DNA of 16,161 nt from an uncultured Campylobacter sp. (GCF_938030785.1 NZ_CALHIK010000040.1:1-16161), one strand, 5' to 3'. Counted from the stretch's first letter, positions 7,354 through 15,005 are shown. The notes: generated by a model from the letters alone, not told the origin. Made by a program: numbers and translations.

Positions 7354-9381
7354 CTAAAATCCGATCTCTTTTATATCGGCGATCTTTAAAAATCCTTCGT
7401 AAATTTGACCGATATTTGCGATGCGGTTTGCGCGCACTGCGGCATCCTCGGCATTTATCATCACACTATCAAAGAATTGATCGATCCTGCTTTTTAAATT
7501 AAATAGCGAGCGCAGATAGCCTTCGTAATCCGAGCCGTCAAATTTTATCGCGCCAAACGCCGCATTTAGCGCCCGCTCGGCGTCGTGCTCGAAGAGCCGC
7601 TCATCCACGGAGCCGATCTTTTCGTCCTTGATGATATTGGCTAATCGCTTGAAAGTGGCGAAATTCTCCTTAAAATCATCCGCCGACGCGATCTTGCTAA
7701 GCGCCGAAATCGCCCCGCTTAGGCGCAGCAGATCGTTTTCGCCGCTGCCGATGCACGCCTTGATCACGGACGGATTGACGTCCTCGTAGATGCCGTAGAG
7801 CCTATCTTTGATGAAATCGAGCAGCTTTTGCTGATCGAAATCTTTATAATTCGACGCGATCCGTTTTATCAGAGCCGCCGCATCGAAGCTCAAGCCCTCG
7901 TTCAGCACGATCTTGATAAGTCCCGCAGCGGCGCGGCGGAGCGCGTACGGGTCTTTGTTGCCGCTTGGAGCCTTACCGATGCTAAAAAGCCCCACGAGCG
8001 TTTCAAATTTCATCGCAGCGGCGATCACGCTGCTAAATACGCCGCTAGGCAGCGCGCTGTCCTCGCCGCTAGGCAGATACTGCTCGCGTATCGCGCGGCA
8101 AACCGGCTCGCAAAGCCCTGCGTGCTCGGCGTAGTACCCGCCCATAATACCCTGCAGCTCGCTAAACTCGCCCACCATCGTGCTGGTAAGATCGGCCTTG
8201 CTAAGCATCACGGCGTCTTTGACGCAGGCGTTCATATCGGTGCCTGCGAGCTCGCTTTGCAGCCGCGGCGCATAAGCCTCGGCTAAAATTTGCGCCACGG
8301 CTAGCTCGCGCAGCTGTTTATCATAAACCGAACCGAGCCCGTCCAGATATGAAATTTGCTTTAGCTTCTCGGCGCTAAATTCGGCCTTTAGATCGCTTTG
8401 CCAGAAAAACATCGCGTCGCTTAGGCGCGCGCGCAGGACCTTTTCGTTGCCCTTTACGATGAGATCGTTATCCTGCGTGACGGCGTTGCTTACGACGACG
8501 AAGTGATTGCTCAGTCTTCCCCCTTCAAAAACTGGAAAATAGCGCTGATTTTCCTTCATCGAAGTGATGATCGCCTCTTTGGGCACGCTTAAAAATTCCT
8601 CATCAAAGCCCCCCAGTAGCGCGGTCGGATACTCCGTGATCGCCACCACTTCATCGAGCAGGTCCTCATCCGCATCGATCTTAAAGCCGTGCTTTTTCTC
8701 TAAATTTGCAAACTCGTTTAAAATTTTCTCGCGTCTTTTGCGCGCGCTTAGGATCACGCCGTTTTTTTCCAAAAGCTCGAAATATTGCGCCGCGCTTTTA
8801 AATTTTATCTTTTCGTAGCCGAATTTTCGGTGCGGGAAAAACGCCGCCTCGCTGCGCACGCCGTAAATTTCAAAATCCACGTTCGCTCCGCCGAGCAGAC
8901 ACGCCACGCCTCTGATCGGACGGATGAACTCAAACTCGCCCTCGCCCCAGCGCATCGCGCGACCGAAATTTAGGGATTTTAAGAGCTCCTCTATCATCTC
9001 GCCTAAAATTTCACGGCTAGCGCGCCCTTTTTGCACCGCGGCGTGATACAGCACCTCTTTGCCGCCTACTTGCCGAAACTCCAACTCGCTTTCATCGATG
9101 CCGCATTTTTTGGCAAAGCTTAGCGCCGCGGCGGTCCACGCGCCGTCCTTTAGCGCGACGCTCTTTGGCGCGCCGGTGCTCACTACGGTGCCGTCGCTTT
9201 GGCGCTCGGCGAAGTCTTTGTGAAAAAACACGAGCCTGCGCGGGCTGTATTCAAACTCAAACTCGCTTTGTAAGCCGTGTTTTTGCAGCACGGCCTGCCA
9301 TTTCGGAGCGATATTTGCGCGCTCTTTTAAAAACGGGATCGCGGGCAGCTCCTCGACTGCGATTTCAATAAGTAGTTCCAT
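7354..9381 (-). CDS. glyS: Glycyl-tRNA synthetase beta subunit
   Basis: The beta chain of the tetrameric alpha2beta2 bacterial GlyRS, used in the cytoplasm to charge tRNA-Gly. The family motifs are clear: LLIEIAVEELPA at the start; SMKENQRYFPVF in the first third; KADLTSTMVGEFSELQGIMG followed by YYAEH in the middle; GNKDPYALRRAAAG in the last third; and a helical DALR-type anticodon-binding C-terminus. I chose the ATG at 9381, giving 675 residues, because it has AGGA at a 5-nt spacing (9387-9390) and puts the family's normal N-terminus first. An in-frame ATG at 9423 would add 14 charged residues and overlap the small upstream gene. The alpha subunit gene glyQ is not in this window. Confidence 0.97.
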   Translation of the reverse strand: MELLIEIAVEELPAIPFLKERANIAPKWQAVLQKHGLQSEFEFEYSPRRLVFFHKDFAERQSDGTVVSTGAPKSVALKDGAWTAAALSFAKKCGIDESELEFRQVGGKEVLYHAAVQKGRASREILGEMIEELLKSLNFGRAMRWGEGEFEFIRPIRGVACLLGGANVDFEIYGVRSEAAFFPHRKFGYEKIKFKSAAQYFELLEKNGVILSARKRREKILNEFANLEKKHGFKIDADEDLLDEVVAITEYPTALLGGFDEEFLSVPKEAIITSMKENQRYFPVFEGGRLSNHFVVVSNAVTQDNDLIVKGNEKVLRARLSDAMFFWQSDLKAEFSAEKLKQISYLDGLGSVYDKQLRELAVAQILAEAYAPRLQSELAGTDMNACVKDAVMLSKADLTSTMVGEFSELQGIMGGYYAEHAGLCEPVCRAIREQYLPSGEDSALPSGVFSSVIAAAMKFETLVGLFSIGKAPSGNKDPYALRRAAAGLIKIVLNEGLSFDAAALIKRIASNYKDFDQQKLLDFIKDRLYGIYEDVNPSVIKACIGSGENDLLRLSGAISALSKIASADDFKENFATFKRLANIIKDEKIGSVDERLFEHDAERALNAAFGAIKFDGSDYEGYLRSLFNLKSRIDQFFDSVMINAEDAAVRANRIANIGQIYEGFLKIADIKEIGF

Positions 9382-9382
9382 T

Positions 9383-9499
9383 TTAATCCTTTTTTCGTTG
9401 ATTTCGTTTTTCATTTCGTTCAAGCATCTGTTTGTTAAATCCGACGATCAAAAATATCATAAATGCCACAAAAAGCGTCGCTATAACGTAATGTATCAT
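9383..9499 (-). CDS. 38-residue single-span membrane miniprotein, unrecognised
   Basis: A short ORF linking two larger genes. Its ATG overlaps the stop of the upstream nuclease gene (ATGA), and its TAA ends one base before the glyS ATG. The peptide is a hydrophobic helix of about 18 residues (VIATLFVAFMIFLIVGF, residues 5-21) followed by a very basic, polar tail rich in Lys, Arg, Asn and Glu. This is the pattern of a small N-out/C-in membrane anchor. I do not recognise the family. Support comes from the exact fit of start and stop between its neighbours and from the amphipathic composition. It may equally serve mainly to couple translation of glyS to the upstream gene. Confidence 0.6.
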   Translation of the reverse strand: MIHYVIATLFVAFMIFLIVGFNKQMLERNEKRNQRKKD

Positions 9500-10902
9500 T
9501 CGACGATAAACTCCCTTTGTCCTTTGTAAATCGTAAAATATGCGTTTTTAAACTCTAAATTTTTGCCGTTTTGTACGAGCGATTTTTTACTAAAAATTCT
9601 AAATTTACCGAAATTTTTTATATCGATCTCGCCGTCTTTTACGTCGCCTCTGATCGCGCTTACCGTATCGCCCGCACGCAGCTTCTCAAGCTCTTCAGGC
9701 TCTATTACGTAAGACGCGAGAGAGCCCACGTTGGCGCTTTTAGCGAGGATATCAAAATCGTAAATTTCAAAATTTTGCTTATAAAATTTAGCCTTTTTAA
9801 CCCTGATATCAAGCATATCGCCGAGCCCAAGCCCCTCCGCATCGCCGTAGACGAAGACTCCGCGCCTGTTTTGCGAGATCGCAAAGCCGTGATTATTCAA
9901 AAACGTAACAACCGCGCCTTTTAAAATCACCGGCGCGTCAAAACCCGTTCGTCCGTAAATTTCATCCACGCTAGAGATTTTCTCCGCACCCGCCGCGCGC
10001 TCATCGTCCGCTCGCTCGTCTTTTACGCCGCCGCTTAAAAACGCCGTTTTCTCGGGCGCGGTTTTTAAAATTTCGCCCTGCTCGTCCGTCAAAACGAAGC
10101 TGATCGGAAAGTGATCGGAAGCGGCTGAGGAGCTTTTTACCTCGAAGCTAGCGTTTTTATAGCCGATCTTTGCGGCGCCGAACAGATCGTCGCTAAGCAG
10201 GATATGATCGAGTGCCGAGCCGCTTTCGTGAGAGGCGCACGAGCCGTAAAGCTCCGATCGCGAGCAGGGATGCAGCGCCCATAAATCGGTAAAGCCGTAT
10301 TGCCGCACAAGCTCGCTAAGCAGGGAGTTTTTGCCGAAATTAGTATTGAAATCGCCCACAACGACCGCGGCCTTTTTATCTTTTAAAATTTCATTTAAAA
10401 AGCGGAAGTTCTTTTTACGCTCGCTAAGTGGGTTGCGCGCGGAGAGCGTATGCGTCACGTAGAGGCTAAAATCGCCGAGCCCAAGCGCGAAATCTGCCCG
10501 CAAAATATCGCGCGTTTTAAGCTCCTGCGCGCGGTAAAATTCCCACGATTTCATCGGCACGCGCGATAGCACAGCAATGCCTACGGGCGCAGTTTGCGCG
10601 CGCGAAAATTTATAAAAGCTATAGCCCGCCTTCTGCGCAAGCGCTTTTAGCACGGCTTCGTTTTCGATCTCTTGCAACCCCAAAATATCGGCATTAAGCG
10701 CGCTTATCTCGTCCGCTACCGCTTGCAGTTTGCGCTCGTATTTTTGCTCGCTCCAGCTTCCGCGCCCAATCTCAAAGTCCGCATACTCCGTGCCGTCGTT
10801 TACGCCGTCGAATAAATTTTGCACGTTAAACGATGCGATTTTCAGCTCCGCCGCACTCGCGCCGCAGAAAAACATCGCAAAAAGTAGCGCTAAAACTCGC
10901 AA
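9496..10902 (-). CDS. Secreted endonuclease/exonuclease/phosphatase-family (EEP) nuclease
   Basis: This 468-residue protein has a type I signal peptide (hydrophobic 3-13, AxA-type site near residues 15-18), so it should act in the periplasm or outside the cell. The EEP catalytic set is complete: Asn26 (SFNVQN), Glu78 (LQEIENE), His151 (THTLSARNP), Asp184 and Asn186 (VGDFNTNF), Asp232-His233 (ALDHI) and Asp263-His264 (SDHFPI). This predicts a Mg-dependent DNase or phosphodiesterase. Residues from about 320 form a second, beta-rich domain that looks like the OB-fold found in extracellular nucleases of this type; this part is inference. The start is TTG with AGGAG at a 6-nt spacing (10909-10913), and the coding sequence overlaps the end of trmL by 13 nt. 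Substrate is unknown; DNA scavenging or release from neutrophil DNA traps are possibilities. Confidence 0.9.
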   Translation of the reverse strand: MRVLALLFAMFFCGASAAELKIASFNVQNLFDGVNDGTEYADFEIGRGSWSEQKYERKLQAVADEISALNADILGLQEIENEAVLKALAQKAGYSFYKFSRAQTAPVGIAVLSRVPMKSWEFYRAQELKTRDILRADFALGLGDFSLYVTHTLSARNPLSERKKNFRFLNEILKDKKAAVVVGDFNTNFGKNSLLSELVRQYGFTDLWALHPCSRSELYGSCASHESGSALDHILLSDDLFGAAKIGYKNASFEVKSSSAASDHFPISFVLTDEQGEILKTAPEKTAFLSGGVKDERADDERAAGAEKISSVDEIYGRTGFDAPVILKGAVVTFLNNHGFAISQNRRGVFVYGDAEGLGLGDMLDIRVKKAKFYKQNFEIYDFDILAKSANVGSLASYVIEPEELEKLRAGDTVSAIRGDVKDGEIDIKNFGKFRIFSKKSLVQNGKNLEFKNAYFTIYKGQREFIVE

Positions 10903-11378
10903 ACCGCGCTCCTAAAGTCGAATTTATCGATGTTTTGGCGGATCGCTTCGTAGGTTACGATGCCCACGCTAGTGGCTAAATTTAAACTGCGCCCCGCGCT
11001 GCTCATAGGGATCGTGATGCAGTTTTCGCGGTTTGTGTGCATGATCTCAAGCGGCAGTCCGTGCCCCTCCGAGCCGAAAATCAAAAAATCGCCCGGTTGA
11101 AATTCCGCCTCGTAGTAGAGCTTGTTCGTCTTCGTCGTCGCAAAAAAGAAGCTCTGCTTAAATTTCTCGTTCGCCGCCATAAACTCATCCCAATTTTCCC
11201 AAATTTTAAGATCTAAGCTCGCCCAATAATCAAGCCCCGCGCGGCGCAGATGCTTATCGTCTATGACAAATCCGAGCGGCTTGATCAGATGCAGGCAGCA
11301 CCCAGCATTGACGCACATGCGCCCGATGGAGCCCGTGTTTGTGTGGATCTGCGGATATACTAACACGATATTAAACAT
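10890..11378 (-). CDS. trmL: tRNA (cytidine/uridine-34-2'-O)-methyltransferase TrmL
   Basis: A SPOUT-class methyltransferase that modifies the wobble base of tRNA-Leu using S-adenosylmethionine. The protein starts MFNIVLVYPQIHTNTGSIGR, typical of TrmL, whose conserved N-terminal Asn and Arg residues are present. The C-terminal trefoil-knot motifs are FGSEGHGLP and IPMSSAGRSLNLATSVGI. At 162 residues it is the usual single-domain size. I prefer the ATG at 11378 over an in-frame GTG at 11384, because the family begins at this Met. Neither start has a strong Shine-Dalgarno; translation may be coupled to the repeat ORF whose stop overlaps it. Confidence 0.94.
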   Translation of the reverse strand: MFNIVLVYPQIHTNTGSIGRMCVNAGCCLHLIKPLGFVIDDKHLRRAGLDYWASLDLKIWENWDEFMAANEKFKQSFFFATTKTNKLYYEAEFQPGDFLIFGSEGHGLPLEIMHTNRENCITIPMSSAGRSLNLATSVGIVTYEAIRQNIDKFDFRSAVCEF

Positions 11379-11646
11379 CGCCACCCGCCGCTTTTGCGCC
11401 GCAAGATCGCGCGCGGATCTGTTTATAAACCGTACCGATTAGGCCGTAAATTTCATCGCTAAAGTCGCGAGCTTCGCCTTTCGGCTTATAAATTTCGTCG
11501 CTAGATTTACAAATATCGCCGCTAGGCTTGTAAATTTCGTCGCCGAGATCGCAAACCTCGCCCTTTTGCTTGTAAATTTCAATGCACGATTTGTAAATTT
11601 TGCCGTCTCGTCCGCAACCATCGCTGCGGCGGTAGAATTTTTTCAT
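11371..11646 (-). CDS. Short ORF built from 7-residue tandem repeats, function unknown
   Basis: A 91-codon ORF starting at an ATG with GGAG about 10 nt upstream and ending inside the trmL start region (8-nt overlap with the chosen ATG). Apart from a basic head (MKKFYRRSDG) and a short Ala/Gly tail, residues 15-77 are nine heptads of the form (G/D)-E-(I/V)-(Y/C)-K-x-x, for example DEIYKPSG, DEIYKPKG and GEVCDLG. I do not recognise a family. The repeats are also open in a second minus-strand frame, so coding is not proven. It may be a real lineage-specific peptide or a minisatellite that happens to be open. Its position between a candidate promoter and trmL means that at least its RNA is probably made. 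Confidence 0.4.
   Translation of the reverse strand: MKKFYRRSDGCGRDGKIYKSCIEIYKQKGEVCDLGDEIYKPSGDICKSSDEIYKPKGEARDFSDEIYGLIGTVYKQIRARSCGAKAAGGDV
11416..11604 (-). repeat. Degenerate 21-bp tandem repeat, nine units
   Basis: Read on the minus strand, nine consecutive 21-bp units follow the pattern GRC-GAA-ATT-TAC-AAG-NNN-AGC, with alternate units more alike, as if duplicated as 42-bp pairs. The units have diverged mainly at third codon positions and at the two or three variable codons, while the ATT-TAY-AAR core is kept in most units. The unit contains the AAATTT-type word common in this genome. Confidence 0.75.
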
Positions 11647-11674
11647 AAAATTTTAACTCCCGAATAAAGTGACA

Positions 11675-11680
11675 ATTTTA
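11675..11680 (-). promoter_or_regulatory. Candidate -10 box upstream of the repeat ORF and trmL
   Basis: TAAAAT preceded directly by TTTTTG fits the Campylobacter-type promoter, which has a T-rich stretch and G before the -10 and no fixed -35. It sits in the 51-bp gap after cca and would drive the repeat ORF, trmL, the nuclease, the miniprotein and glyS. It is an AT-rich match and could be chance. Confidence 0.35.
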
Positions 11681-11697
11681 CAAAAATCTCTCTAAAT

Positions 11698-12831
11698 TTA
11701 CGCTTTTAGCCCCGCAAGAAACGCCTTTATCTCAGCTTCTTGCCGACTAGCGAGCTCTTTGCCGATCTGAGCGCCGCTAAAGCCCTCGCGCGCGAGCTGT
11801 GCGCCGCTTACCGCGCTTTTAAATTTAGCCTCGTAAATTCCAAGCCTTTGCGCGGCTTTTACGCGCGCCGGCGTATAAAGTCCAAGCCAGCGCTTAAGCG
11901 GCATTTTAAGCGCGATCTTGCATAAAATTTCATCGTTTACCTCAGCGTAAAACGGCTCGTCGATCACCCTTTTATAAAGCGCGTTCAGCCTGAGGTTTTT
12001 TAAAATTTCTTGCTTATTTAGCCGCAGTAAATTTAGCAGGGCGTAGAGGAAAAACATATCGCTTTGTACGAGCGCTTTGCCCTGATCGATAAAGGCTCCG
12101 AGCTGCGCGCAGCGCTCATCCGATATGCGTACGCCAAAAATTTTATGAAATAGCTCCAGCTTTTGCAGCGCGCCAAGCCCTACCGAGCAAAATTTCGCGC
12201 TGAAAAGCTTTATGAGCTCGCATTTTATGCGCTCCTTGCTTAGATCGTCGGTATCCATCGCACGCATGATTTGCAGCGTTTTCGGCTCAATTTGCAGATT
12301 AAATCTCGCCGCAAACTGCACCGCGCGAAAGACGCGCAGGCTGTCCTCTTTAAAGCTGCGCTCATCTACAAGCCGCAGCACGCGCGATTTTATATCGCTA
12401 ATGCCGCCGTAAAAGTCTAAAATTTCGCCGCTAAGCGCGTTTAGCATAATCGAATTAATCGTAAAATCGCGCCTCTTGCTAGCCTCGCGCTCATCCGCGG
12501 CCAAAGCCACGCTAAAGCCCTTGTGTCCGACGCCCGTCTTGCTCTCGGTACGCGGCAGCGAAACGTCGAAATTTTTATATTTATAGACGAAGTAGCTTTT
12601 ACCGACGCCCTGTGCGCCGAAGCTCTGCATGATTTCATCGAATTTCTGCGGGCTGACGTCGTAAAGCTCGATATCCAGATCCGCACTTTCGCCGCTTTTG
12701 CGGCCCAAAAACAGATCGCGCACGAAACCGCCCACTAAATAGATGCGCGAGCTAAAGCGGTTAAGATAGTTTAGAAGCGCCCCAAAATCATCGTTTTGAT
12801 AGATGCTCAAGTCTGTCGTCGATACTCGCAA
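11698..12831 (-). CDS. cca: CCA-adding enzyme / poly(A) polymerase-family tRNA nucleotidyltransferase
   Basis: A class II nucleotidyltransferase that builds or repairs the CCA 3' end of tRNAs. The head domain shows YLVGGFVRDL at about 31-40, the catalytic DLD at 51-53 (Asp51, Asp53), RRDFTINSI at about 120-128 and EDSLRVFRAVQFAARF at about 162-177. The C-terminal part is helical and divergent, as is usual for the family. The 377-residue reading uses a TTG at 12831, which lies 44 nt inside the CiaD-like gene. A GGA 8 nt upstream gives weak support, and a start a few codons later cannot be excluded. No ATG occurs before the conserved head. The head could also belong to a poly(A) polymerase, but bacteria of this group use this gene for CCA addition. 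Confidence 0.9.
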   Translation of the reverse strand: MRVSTTDLSIYQNDDFGALLNYLNRFSSRIYLVGGFVRDLFLGRKSGESADLDIELYDVSPQKFDEIMQSFGAQGVGKSYFVYKYKNFDVSLPRTESKTGVGHKGFSVALAADEREASKRRDFTINSIMLNALSGEILDFYGGISDIKSRVLRLVDERSFKEDSLRVFRAVQFAARFNLQIEPKTLQIMRAMDTDDLSKERIKCELIKLFSAKFCSVGLGALQKLELFHKIFGVRISDERCAQLGAFIDQGKALVQSDMFFLYALLNLLRLNKQEILKNLRLNALYKRVIDEPFYAEVNDEILCKIALKMPLKRWLGLYTPARVKAAQRLGIYEAKFKSAVSGAQLAREGFSGAQIGKELASRQEAEIKAFLAGLKA

Positions 12832-13690
12832 GTAAAAATTCCATAAATTTCAAATTTAGCTCTACGCGCGCCTCGATATCGCCCTGATCAAAGGCGTTCA
12901 GCCCCTCAAAAAGCACCAAAATGCGCTCTTTTAGTGCGTTTAAAAACTCCGCCTCGCTTGAAATTTCGTTTTCGGTTTTAGAATCGTCGGTAGCGTTTTT
13001 AGAGGTGCCGAAATTTTGCGCGGAAGCGGAATCTCGCGCGCTTGGGAAAGCGTCCGGGGCGCTAAATTTAAAATTCTGCGCGTTATGGTTTTTAGGACTT
13101 CGCATCTCACCGAATTCCTTAAAATCATCATCGAAGCTTTCATATCCAGATTCGCCAAGCTCCTTAAATCCGGCGAAATTTTGCGCGGAAATCTCTTCTT
13201 GCTCGGAATCGAAGCTATAATTTAAGGGCGAGCTTTTGATAAAATTTAAAGGCAGATCATACACAAAATCCTGCGCGTCGATCTCGCTTCCTAAACGGTC
13301 GTAAATTTCGCTCGCAGCATCGGCATAGGTCTTAAAATTTCCGCCAGCCGCGTCGCCCGAGCGCCCGTCATCTCCGCTGCTGCCCGCGGCACGTAAATAT
13401 CTATCGCTCGAGGCGCGCAAGTGCTCGCTCTGCGCGGCTTGCGAGTTAAAATTTTGCCCGTCTAGCGCGTCTTTATCATCGCGCGACGAAGTAAAATTTA
13501 AAGAATCATCGTCGCTTAAATAATCGCCATTCTGAGTAACGGAGCTTTGCAAATTTTCCAAACTATCCGCGTCTGAGTCTTGCGTAGAATTTTCCTCATC
13601 TTGTAAAGCGAGTTTTTGCGCGTTTTTTTGCGCCTGCATCTCGCTTTTTACCGCCTTGACGATACCCTCAAATTCGTTTTTATAATCCAT
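12788..13690 (-). CDS. Long acidic CiaD-like protein
   Basis: The C-terminal 50 residues (about 247-296, containing ERILVLFEGLNAF and FMEFLLASIDDRLE) resemble the conserved domain of Campylobacter CiaD-like proteins. In C. jejuni, as I recall it, the CiaD gene (Cj0788) sits just before cca (Cj0789), the same order as here. CiaD is described as an effector delivered to host cells through the flagellar export system. The N-terminal 240 residues are low-complexity, acidic and rich in Ser, Asp, Asn and Gln, so probably disordered, with a recurring QNF tripeptide. At 300 residues it is about twice the C. jejuni length as I recall it. There is no signal peptide. The ATG overlaps the preceding gene by 11 nt. 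Assignment to the family is moderately sure; an effector role is inference. Confidence 0.62.
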   Translation of the reverse strand: MDYKNEFEGIVKAVKSEMQAQKNAQKLALQDEENSTQDSDADSLENLQSSVTQNGDYLSDDDSLNFTSSRDDKDALDGQNFNSQAAQSEHLRASSDRYLRAAGSSGDDGRSGDAAGGNFKTYADAASEIYDRLGSEIDAQDFVYDLPLNFIKSSPLNYSFDSEQEEISAQNFAGFKELGESGYESFDDDFKEFGEMRSPKNHNAQNFKFSAPDAFPSARDSASAQNFGTSKNATDDSKTENEISSEAEFLNALKERILVLFEGLNAFDQGDIEARVELNLKFMEFLLASIDDRLEHLSKR

Positions 13691-13925
13691 CTATCAGCCA
13701 CCTTTTAAACTCTCGCCGCTCTCGCTCATCTGTGCTCATAAATCGCTGCAGCATCGCCATATCCACGCCTGCGCCCACTCGGTGATTGAGGTTTAGCCGC
13801 GCAAAAAGCACTGCGATATCGGCATTGCTAGGATCTGTGCGCAGTGCGGCGCGGCAGGCGCGAAGCGCGCCGTAAATATCGCCTCTTTCCTCAAGCTTCA
13901 AAGCATAAGCCAGCGCGCTATTCAA
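13680..13925 (-). CDS. Small TPR-like protein, function unknown
   Basis: This 81-residue protein has one clear tetratricopeptide-type helix pair at about residues 5-38 (ALKLEERGDIYGALRACRA, then LRTDPSNADIAVLFARL), followed by a basic/acidic C-terminal helix. The start is TTG, supported by AGGAG at a 6-nt spacing (13932-13936) that overlaps the leuB stop codon. The end overlaps the CiaD-like gene by 11 nt. Small proteins with such a repeat usually bind a partner. The neighbouring CiaD-like protein is the obvious candidate, but that is only inference from the overlap. I do not recognise a named family. Confidence 0.72.
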   Translation of the reverse strand: MNSALAYALKLEERGDIYGALRACRAALRTDPSNADIAVLFARLNLNHRVGAGVDMAMLQRFMSTDERERREFKRWLIDGL

Positions 13926-13934
13926 GGCCTACTC

Positions 13935-15005
13935 CTAGGCTTTAGCCGCGTAATCTGCGATGATCGAGCCGATCTCTGCAGTCGAGCAAATTTCTTTGGC
14001 ATCGTACTGCGCGATATCCTTGGTGCGGTATCCGTCGCGAAGCACGGCGCGTACGGCAAGCTCGATCGCTGCTGCGGCCTCATTTTCGCCGAATGCGTAT
14101 TTCAGCATCATCGCAGCGCTTAAGATCGTAGCGATCGGGTTTGCGATACCCTGCCCCGCGATGTCGGGCGCGCTGCCGTGGATCGGCTCGTAAATTCCTA
14201 CCTTACCGCCGATACTCGCACTCGGAAGCAATCCGATCGAGCCGCAGATCATGCTCGCCTCATCGCTTAAAATATCGCCGAACAAATTCTCCGTCAAAAT
14301 CACGTCGAACTGCGTAGGCGCCCGCACGAGCTGCATCGCGGCGTTATCTACGTACATAAACTCCAAATTTATCCCCGCATAATTTTTCGCTAGCTCGCTT
14401 ACGACCTCGCGCCACAGCTGGCTTGTTTCAAGCACGTTGGCCTTATCTACGAGCGTTATCTTTTTGTTTCGCAAAAGCGCTGCCTCAAACGCGACCTTAG
14501 CCACGCGCTCGATCTCGGCGGCGTTGTAACACATCGTATTTAGCGCATCCTTTTCGTTTTTAACGCGCGGCTGCCCAAAATAAATCCCGCCCGTAAGCTC
14601 GCGCACCACCATTATATCGACACCCTTGATGATCTCCGGCTTTAGCGTCGAAGCGTTTATCAACTCATCAAAAATCATCGCGGGACGCAAATTTGCAAAC
14701 GCTCCAAGCTCTTTGCGAATTTTTAGCAGTCCGCTTTCGGGGCGCAGTTCACGCGGCAAGCTGTCCCATTTAGCGCCGCCGATCGCACCGAAAAGTACCG
14801 CGTCGCTTGATTTAGCGGCATTTAGCGTCTCATCCGGAAGCGGAACGCCCATAATGTCGATCGCCGCGCCGCCCATCAAGCGGTAGTCAAAATTTAGCTC
14901 AAAATTAAATTTATGGCTTACGGCATCGAGCACCTTGATCGCTTCTTCGATGATCTCAGGGCCGATTCCGTCGCCTTTTATCACGCATACGTCGTATTTT
15001 TTCAT
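13935..15005 (-). CDS. leuB: 3-isopropylmalate dehydrogenase
   Basis: This enzyme oxidises and decarboxylates 3-isopropylmalate with NAD in leucine synthesis. The 356-residue protein has all the family landmarks: GDGIGPEI at 11-18, RELTGGIYFG with catalytic Tyr142 at about 135-144, Lys188 in LVDKANVLE, and Asp220 and the metal-binding Asp244/Asp248 in the segment around VDNAAMQL and NLFGDILSDEAS. The NAD-binding GSAPDIAGQGIANP is at about 277-290. The ATG is preceded by AAGGA at a 6-nt spacing that overlaps the leuD stop. It is nine bases downstream of leuD. Confidence 0.98.
   Translation of the reverse strand: MKKYDVCVIKGDGIGPEIIEEAIKVLDAVSHKFNFELNFDYRLMGGAAIDIMGVPLPDETLNAAKSSDAVLFGAIGGAKWDSLPRELRPESGLLKIRKELGAFANLRPAMIFDELINASTLKPEIIKGVDIMVVRELTGGIYFGQPRVKNEKDALNTMCYNAAEIERVAKVAFEAALLRNKKITLVDKANVLETSQLWREVVSELAKNYAGINLEFMYVDNAAMQLVRAPTQFDVILTENLFGDILSDEASMICGSIGLLPSASIGGKVGIYEPIHGSAPDIAGQGIANPIATILSAAMMLKYAFGENEAAAAIELAVRAVLRDGYRTKDIAQYDAKEICSTAEIGSIIADYAAKA

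Noticed and set aside
7828..8286. 152-codon plus-strand ORF inside glyS
   Set aside because: glyS motifs are on the other strand through this stretch; the plus ORF is a shadow produced by the codon pattern.
9382..9423. Longer glyS start at 9423
   Set aside because: It adds 14 charged residues not typical of GlyS, lacks a better ribosome site and would overlap the 38-residue gene; the ATG at 9381 has AGGA at a good distance.
11439..11621. Second minus-strand frame of the heptad-repeat region (KFTSxA-type repeats)
   Set aside because: It is open only because the repeat unit is a multiple of three and lacks stops in this frame. The 11646 start has a ribosome-site candidate and reaches trmL; this one does not.
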